A model generated the notes under the pieces. The model saw only the letters and a list, made by a program, of their open reading frames with translations. It searched no databases and had not been told where the DNA came from. This document shows, piece by piece, positions 59,356-64,000 of a DNA stretch of 64,000 nt. This stretch comes from Paraburkholderia saeva (GTDB lineage: Bacteria > Pseudomonadota > Gammaproteobacteria > Burkholderiales > Burkholderiaceae), in assembly GCF_907164555.1 (NCBI RefSeq), contig NZ_CAJQZC010000005.1, positions 493,565 to 557,564 on the forward strand, in the 5' to 3' direction. Position 1 is the stretch's first letter, and every line of letters starts with the position of its first letter. The position numbers and the translations under genes are program-made.

Positions 59356-60735
59356 ATGAGCACGTCAATTGAAAAGATCACGCCCTACGACGAATTCAAC
59401 TACTCCATCCCGGAGACCGAATTCCCCAAGGACGGGATGTCGGCCCGCGCGGCGGCCGCAGTCGTTATCAGCGCCGAGTGGACCGATGCGAATCCGATGC
59501 TGAACATGTCGTCGTTCGTCACGACGTGGGCCGAACCGGAGGCCGCGGAGACGGCCAAACGTAACATCTTCAAGAATTACATCGACCACGACATGTATCC
59601 GCAGGTGTTCGCGATGGAAACGCGCATGGTCAAGTGGCTGCATCAGTTGTGGAACGGCCCGGCTGGCGTGGAGCCTTACGGCACGGCGACAGTCGGCTCA
59701 TCCGAGGCCTGCATGCTGGCCGGCCTCGCACACAAGTGGAACTGGCGAAAGAAACGGGAAGGCGAGGGCAAGGATTCGACACGCCCGAACATGGTGACGG
59801 GCGGGAACGTGCAGATCGTGTGGAAGAAGTTCTTCCGCTATTTCGACGTTGAACCGCGCATCGTCCCACTGAGTCCTGGCAACTACCGGCTAACGGCAGA
59901 AGATCTCGACAAGTACGTCGACGAAAATACCATCGCAGTCGTGGCCATTGCAGGACAGACGTTCACAGGCGAGGACGACGATATTCAGGGTATCCATGAC
60001 TGGCTCGACGATTACGAGAAACGGACCGGCATTTCGATTCCGATGCACATCGACGGCGCGTCGGGCGGATTCGTCAATCCCTTCCTTTATCCCGACTACA
60101 AATGGGACTTCCGGCTGCCACGTGTGCAGTCGATCAACGCGTCGGGGCACAAATATGGCCTTGTGCCACCCGGGCTCGGCTGGATCATTTTCCGTGAACG
60201 CAAGGTGTTCAACGAGGAACTGGTTTTCTACGTGAACTATCTGGGCGGCGAAATGCCGACCGCGACGTTGAACTTCAGTCGCAACGCGTTCCAGGTGGCC
60301 GTGCAGTACTACATGTTTATCCGGCTTGGTTTCGAAGGCTACCGGCGAGTCATGCAGCACACACTGGACAATGCGATCGCGTTGCGGGGCATTCTTGTCG
60401 ATAGCGGCTATTTCACCGTCATGAACGAAGCGCAGCGGATTCCCGTGGTGGCGGTCACGCTCGACAGCAAGTTCAAGAATTTCAACGAATTCGATGTCTC
60501 GAACAAGGTGCGGGAGAAAGGCTGGGTGCTCGCCGCGTACACGATGCCGCCCAACGCCGAGTCGGTCACGAGCCTGCGTGTCGTCGTGAGGCCGCACATC
60601 AATCGCAACGTGTCGAAACTGCTTGCAGGCGACATCGTCGATGCGTGCAGGTTCCTCGAGAAAAATGGCGGAAACGCCACGCCGCCGACGTTGCACACGC
60701 ATGCCTCAGGAAAGGCGACGCCGACCAAATGCTGA
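59356..60735 (+). CDS. gadB: Glutamate decarboxylase
   Basis: A 459-residue PLP-dependent decarboxylase converting glutamate to GABA with uptake of a proton, a classic acid-resistance reaction. The PLP lysine is Lys266 in NASGHKYGLVPPG, with the preceding HIDGASGGF (His231, Asp233 region) and the N-terminal YPQVFAMETRMVKWL and GTATVGSSEACMLAG motifs. Length and the C-terminal segment match bacterial GadA/B. No GABA antiporter gene is visible beside it; a small membrane protein follows. Confidence 0.95.
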   Translation: MSTSIEKITPYDEFNYSIPETEFPKDGMSARAAAAVVISAEWTDANPMLNMSSFVTTWAEPEAAETAKRNIFKNYIDHDMYPQVFAMETRMVKWLHQLWNGPAGVEPYGTATVGSSEACMLAGLAHKWNWRKKREGEGKDSTRPNMVTGGNVQIVWKKFFRYFDVEPRIVPLSPGNYRLTAEDLDKYVDENTIAVVAIAGQTFTGEDDDIQGIHDWLDDYEKRTGISIPMHIDGASGGFVNPFLYPDYKWDFRLPRVQSINASGHKYGLVPPGLGWIIFRERKVFNEELVFYVNYLGGEMPTATLNFSRNAFQVAVQYYMFIRLGFEGYRRVMQHTLDNAIALRGILVDSGYFTVMNEAQRIPVVAVTLDSKFKNFNEFDVSNKVREKGWVLAAYTMPPNAESVTSLRVVVRPHINRNVSKLLAGDIVDACRFLEKNGGNATPPTLHTHASGKATPTKC

Positions 60736-60767
60736 GGATGACCGGCGAACAGACGGGAGAACGCATA

Positions 60768-60959
60768 ATGGCGCGCGCGGAAAGCAGGATCGTTCTGGCA
60801 GCGATTGCTGTGTTCGTTGCACTGTTCGGCATCGGGTGGTCGATCCGCGGATTGCTTTACGAAAGACCGGTTCTCGTCCAGATCGGGGCGGTTGCGATGG
60901 TGATCGGCGTCGCCTGTTTCGTGATGCTGCTCCGTCCGCGTAACAAGGGCGGCAAGTAA
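60768..60959 (+). CDS. Small two-helix membrane protein
   Basis: A 63-residue protein with two hydrophobic segments (about 8-26 and 33-54) and a positively charged C terminus (LLRPRNKGGK). GGGAGA seven bases before the ATG at 60768 fixes the start. It lies 32 bases after gadB and is probably co-transcribed. No family recognised. Confidence 0.62.
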   Translation: MARAESRIVLAAIAVFVALFGIGWSIRGLLYERPVLVQIGAVAMVIGVACFVMLLRPRNKGGK

Positions 60960-61421
60960 GGCGGGCGTGTGGAGGCGCCCGTAGTGATGGAATGGTGAAG
61001 CCGGTGGCCGTGACGCTCGGGTTCATGCGGGCTATTGCTGTAAGACCAAAGTCCGATTTCGCCCACCTGTCGCCGTGACATCATGTATCGGCGCACATAG
61101 TGGGCGTTGTCGGCCGGATGACGGTCTGTACTTTTGCATATGACGCTGGCTGCCGGAGGGCCTCAGGTCGAAGCGCTATCAAGGACGTAAACCGATGCGT
61201 GCGCACTGGCCAGTCGCACGACAGCGATCCAGCAGCGGCATAACCGCAGACGGTGTGAGTTCGCGTGATGCAGCAGGCAATCCGGGAAGGACGTGATATC
61301 GACCCGTGTGGCCCATCGTATCGCGCCCGGTTGCCTGAAAGCGGGATCGACGGAATCGAAGAATGTGGCGGCCAGACTCATGCGCCGGGGATTCGCCTCG
61401 GAAACACGATGGAGGTCGAAA
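60960..61421. other. 462-base intergenic region with site G
   Basis: No convincing gene. A hairpin CGGGCG/CGCCCG (60962-60981) just after the small membrane gene could be a weak terminator. Site G follows; the long remaining leader before the lipoprotein gene (about 330 bases) shows nothing recognisable. Confidence 0.5.
61044..61064 (+). promoter_or_regulatory. Site G of the GACC-NN-GGTC element
   Basis: GACCAAAGTC followed by CGATTTCGCC, one mismatch in the right arm. There is no clear -10 hexamer at the usual distance. It is the only recognised signal before the YSC84 gene. Confidence 0.5.
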
Positions 61422-62009
61422 ATGAACAGACGGAATTTTGTACTTAATGTAGTGACTACCGGCGCCGCTGCGGGTTTGACGCTTGCGGGCTGCACCACGA
61501 CGACAGGCAGTGGCGCGAGTCCGGCGACCGATGCCTCGAAGCGCCAGGCGATCGACGCGAGCGTGGAGGGTACGTTGAGCCGGCTGTACGCGCAGGTCGG
61601 AGGCTCAAGGGAACTCGCATTGAAGGCCCAGGGTCTCCTGGTGTTCCCGGATGTGAAGAAAGCGGCCTTCATTGTCGGCGGGGCGTACGGCGAAGGCTCG
61701 CTGCGCGTGGGCAAGACGACGGTTGGCTACTACAGCACGGCGGCTGCTTCATTTGGATTCCAGGCCGGCGCCGAGTCGACGGCGATCATTTACATGTTCA
61801 TGACGCAAGACGCACTTTCGAACTTCCGTAACGCATCGGGCTGGTCGGTGGGTAGCGACGTAGCAGTATCGCTCCTCAAAGTTGGCGCGAACGGTTCAAT
61901 CGACACGAAATCCGCCTCCTCGCAGGTCGTGGCCATCGTGCTGACCAATACAGGTCTGATGGCGGACGCCTCTCTCAATGGCGCCAAGGTGACCCGGCTG
62001 AATCTGTGA
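61422..62009 (+). CDS. YSC84/SYLF-family lipoprotein
   Basis: A 195-residue lipoprotein: MNRRNFVLNV followed by LAGC (Cys24), combining a twin-arginine-like start with a lipobox. The mature part is a YSC84 (SYLF) lipid-binding domain, with AQGLLVFPDVKKAAFIVGGAYGEG in pieces and FGFQAGAESTAIIYMFM. Bacterial members are periplasmic or outer-membrane stress proteins of unclear role. GGAGG six bases before the ATG is a strong ribosome-binding site. Confidence 0.85.
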   Translation: MNRRNFVLNVVTTGAAAGLTLAGCTTTTGSGASPATDASKRQAIDASVEGTLSRLYAQVGGSRELALKAQGLLVFPDVKKAAFIVGGAYGEGSLRVGKTTVGYYSTAAASFGFQAGAESTAIIYMFMTQDALSNFRNASGWSVGSDVAVSLLKVGANGSIDTKSASSQVVAIVLTNTGLMADASLNGAKVTRLNL

Positions 62010-62029
62010 ACGTTCGGCCCGGCTTGCCT

Positions 62030-62048
62030 GACACACGTCAGATTGTCT
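62030..62048 (+). promoter_or_regulatory. Site H, degenerate member of the element
   Basis: GACACACGTC followed by AGATTGTCT. It shares the outer GAC/GTC and the complete GATTGTCT flank with site C, but the palindrome is imperfect and no -10 element is seen at the fixed distance. It lies upstream of the DUF3300 gene. Confidence 0.35.
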
Positions 62049-62305
62049 GAGCGGTGACGGCAGGCGCGAGGCAAGCGATGTGCGCGGAGTGTGGATGACC
62101 CGGGTACGGGGGCGCACGCCCGGAGGTTTTCGCCGGTTTGCTTTAGCTCGCCCAGTGCGGTTTGCGCCGGGCGACCCGGCACCCATCGATGAAAAACGAA
62201 AAGCCCACGGCTTCGACACACGACGCAGTGCCAGGCATGGACGCGCAGGCGGCAACAGGAAAGTGACGCGCCACCCGGCATCGGGACAAGTTGGAAGGAG
62301 CAGCC

Positions 62306-63718
62306 ATGAATCGGTGGAGTGGGAGACTGTCGCAAGCGGTCTGCGTGTGGTTCTTCGTGGCGCTGACAATGGCTTCGGGCAACGTGAGCGCCCAGAATGA
62401 ATCGCAACAGCCCACGTTCAAGCCGGAGGAGATCGAGGCGCTGGTTGCACCGATCGCACTCTATCCGGACTCTGTCCTGTCTCAGGTGCTGATGGCGTCC
62501 ACCTATCCGCTGGAGATCGTGCATGCCGCGCGATGGGTCAAGGCCAATCCGAACATCAAGGGCGACGCCGCGGTGAAGGCGGTGCAGGACCAGACCTGGG
62601 ATGTCAGCGTGAAATCGCTGGTGGCGTTTCCGCAGGTGCTCGAGCCGATGAACGAGAAGATCGACTGGACCCAGAAGCTGGGCGACGCCTTCCTCGCGCA
62701 GGAAAAGGACGTGCTCGCGGCGGTGCAGCGATTGCGCGCGAAGGCGCAGGAGTCGGGGAACCTGAAGTCGAATGAACAGCAGAACGTGATCGTGGAACCC
62801 GCGCCGGCGGGCGCCCAGACCACGACCCAGACGATCGTGCGTATCGAACCTTCAAATCCAGAGGTCATCTACGTGCCGGCGTACAACCCGACAGTGGTGT
62901 ACGGCACGTGGGGCTACCCGACCTATCCTCCGTACTACTGGCCGCCGTCTCCGGCTTATTACCCTGGTGCCGCGCTCGCCACCGGCCTCGCCTGGGGCGT
63001 CGGTCTTGCCGCTGCGGGCGCGATCTTCGGTAACTGCAACTGGGGTGGCGGGGACGTGAATATCAACGTCAACAAGGCCGCCAACATCGATCGCAACTTT
63101 GATCGTACGAAAGTTCAGGGCGGCAAGTGGCAGCATGACGGAAGCCATCGACAGGGTGTTGCGTATCGCGACAACGCGTCCCGCGAGAAATTCGGCAACA
63201 ACGTTTCCGGTGCCGACCGGCGTAATGACTACCGTGGCCGCAACGGCGACGTGGGCGACCGGGGTGGCGCCGGCAACCGGCAAGGCGCAGGCGACCGGGG
63301 TGACGCAGGTAACCGGCAGGGCGCAGGCGACCGGGGTGGTGCCGGCAATCGCGCAGGGGGCGCGAACAACGCTGGAGTGGCAAACCGGGCCGGCGGCGCA
63401 AACAATGCCGGTGCGGGTAACCGCGGCGGTGCGGGCAATGCAGCAGGCGTCTCCAATCGTGCTGGTGGAACGGGTAATGCCGGTGTCGGCAATCACGCCG
63501 CAACGTCCAATCGGGCCAGTGCCGGAGGCAGCCGCGACGGTGCCTTCCAGGGTGTGGGCGGCGGTGGCGCCTCACAGCAGGATTTTAATCGGGGCCGAGC
63601 GAGTGCACAGTCTTCAACGCATAACAGGCCGAGCGGTAGTGGGGGAGCGCGTGCGAGCGGCGGCGGAGCACGGGCGGGCGGAGGCGGTGGTGGTGGCGGT
63701 GGACGCGGCAGGCGCTAA
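62306..63718 (+). CDS. DUF3300 family exported protein
   Basis: A 470-residue exported protein (signal peptide to about residue 30, cleavage after VSA). The DUF3300 domain occupies about 40-260, with EALVAPIALYPDSVLSQVLMASTYPLEI in pieces and NPEVIYVPAYNPTVVYG. A Tyr/Pro-rich segment and a short hydrophobic stretch (AALATGLAWGVGLAAAGAIFG) follow. The C-terminal 160 residues are a Gly/Asn/Arg/Ala-rich low-complexity tail with a 12-residue repeat. Function unknown. GGAAGGAG supports the ATG at 62306. Confidence 0.87.
   Translation: MNRWSGRLSQAVCVWFFVALTMASGNVSAQNESQQPTFKPEEIEALVAPIALYPDSVLSQVLMASTYPLEIVHAARWVKANPNIKGDAAVKAVQDQTWDVSVKSLVAFPQVLEPMNEKIDWTQKLGDAFLAQEKDVLAAVQRLRAKAQESGNLKSNEQQNVIVEPAPAGAQTTTQTIVRIEPSNPEVIYVPAYNPTVVYGTWGYPTYPPYYWPPSPAYYPGAALATGLAWGVGLAAAGAIFGNCNWGGGDVNINVNKAANIDRNFDRTKVQGGKWQHDGSHRQGVAYRDNASREKFGNNVSGADRRNDYRGRNGDVGDRGGAGNRQGAGDRGDAGNRQGAGDRGGAGNRAGGANNAGVANRAGGANNAGAGNRGGAGNAAGVSNRAGGTGNAGVGNHAATSNRASAGGSRDGAFQGVGGGGASQQDFNRGRASAQSSTHNRPSGSGGARASGGGARAGGGGGGGGGRGRR
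63257..63364 (+). repeat. 36-bp coding tandem repeat in the DUF3300 gene
   Basis: Two full copies of a 36-base unit begin at 63257 and 63293, and a diverging third at 63329. They encode DRGGAGNRQGAG-like repeats. The array continues as looser Gly-Asn-Ala-rich repeats to about 63490. In-frame length variation by slippage is possible. Confidence 0.8.
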
Positions 63719-63730
63719 GGAGAGACGGGC

Positions 63731-64000
63731 ATGAAGTCACCCCTACGGTTTTGCGCGGCGCGACTCGCCGCGATCGGCACTTCAGTCGCGGTTGCGCTGG
63801 CGCTCTGCCTTGCGGCGCCTCCTGCGGCCTGGGCACAGAAAGAGTTCAAGTCGCCTGAAGAGGCGATGACCGCGTTTGGCGATGCCGTCGCCGATAACGA
63901 CGAAGCTGGCTTGAGGTCTTTGCTGGGCGAGAACTTTCGGACGCTCATCCCGCCGGTGGGCGCGGAAATCCGCGACCGCTTTCTGACGGAATGGAAAACA
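63731..64000 (+). CDS. DUF2950 family exported protein, 5' part
   Basis: The first 90 residues of a protein that runs off the right edge. Signal peptide with hydrophobic residues about 12-30 and cleavage after AWA. The mature start KEFKSPEEAMTAFGDAVADND and LRSLLGENFRTLIPP match the DUF2950 family, which commonly follows DUF3300 genes. It starts 12 bases after the DUF3300 stop, so the two are an operon. Function unknown. Confidence 0.82.
   Translation, partial: MKSPLRFCAARLAAIGTSVAVALALCLAAPPAAWAQKEFKSPEEAMTAFGDAVADNDEAGLRSLLGENFRTLIPPVGAEIRDRFLTEWKT

Noticed and set aside
63257..63490. CRISPR-like array
   Set aside because: The repeats are adjacent without unique spacers and are in frame with a Gly/Asn-rich protein tail.

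Overview
The window looks like the chromosome of a high-GC betaproteobacterium of the Burkholderia/Paraburkholderia/Caballeronia group. This rests on the strongly G/C-biased third codon positions, a BktB-type thiolase, the betaproteobacterial run mfd-ispD-ispF, ompR/envZ, ahpC/ahpD, a LigD ligase ordered phosphoesterase-ligase-polymerase, and the style of the small exported proteins. There is one tRNA (Leu, UAG). No insertion sequence, prophage or CRISPR array was recognised.

From 1 to about 40.3 kb the layout is mostly housekeeping and broadly conserved accessory genes. In order: a sugar kinase fragment, bktB, an exported protein, metC, serB (reverse), a cytochrome P450, ku and ligD (non-homologous end joining), a LysR regulator divergent from a medium-chain dehydrogenase, fetAB (reverse), an AsmA-family protein, a three-gene histidine kinase/response regulator/hybrid kinase operon, mscL, a threonine dehydratase, argE, mfd, ispD-ispF, ahpD/ahpC, envZ/ompR, a DUF1501 protein, a squalene-synthase-like protein with degenerate active-site motifs, the tRNA, sulP and ppk2.

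From about 39.5 to 64 kb the character changes to what looks like one stress/envelope island. It holds ppk2-sulP, a five-helix membrane protein, a FixL/FixJ-like PAS kinase and LuxR-type response regulator, and a stand-alone receiver protein. These are followed by a roughly 10 kb operon joining an exported small protein, a complete RND efflux pump and a PqiABC (MCE) envelope system. Then come an outer-membrane barrel protein, an RRM-like small protein with a coiled-coil partner, an OB-like exported protein, a glycine-zipper protein, glutamate decarboxylase with a 63-residue membrane protein, a YSC84-family lipoprotein, a DUF3300 protein and the start of a DUF2950 protein.

The main discovery candidate is a palindromic DNA element, GACC-NN-GGTC usually followed by NNATT. 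I found it, exact or degenerate, in eight intergenic positions between 40.4 and 62.0 kb, upstream of nearly every transcription unit of this island. At several sites a -10-like hexamer starts 36 to 39 bases after the first base of the palindrome, and at two divergent promoters this holds in both directions. The simplest reading is a regulon activated by the FixJ-like regulator encoded in its middle. The sites were seen directly in the sequence; the link to that regulator is inference.
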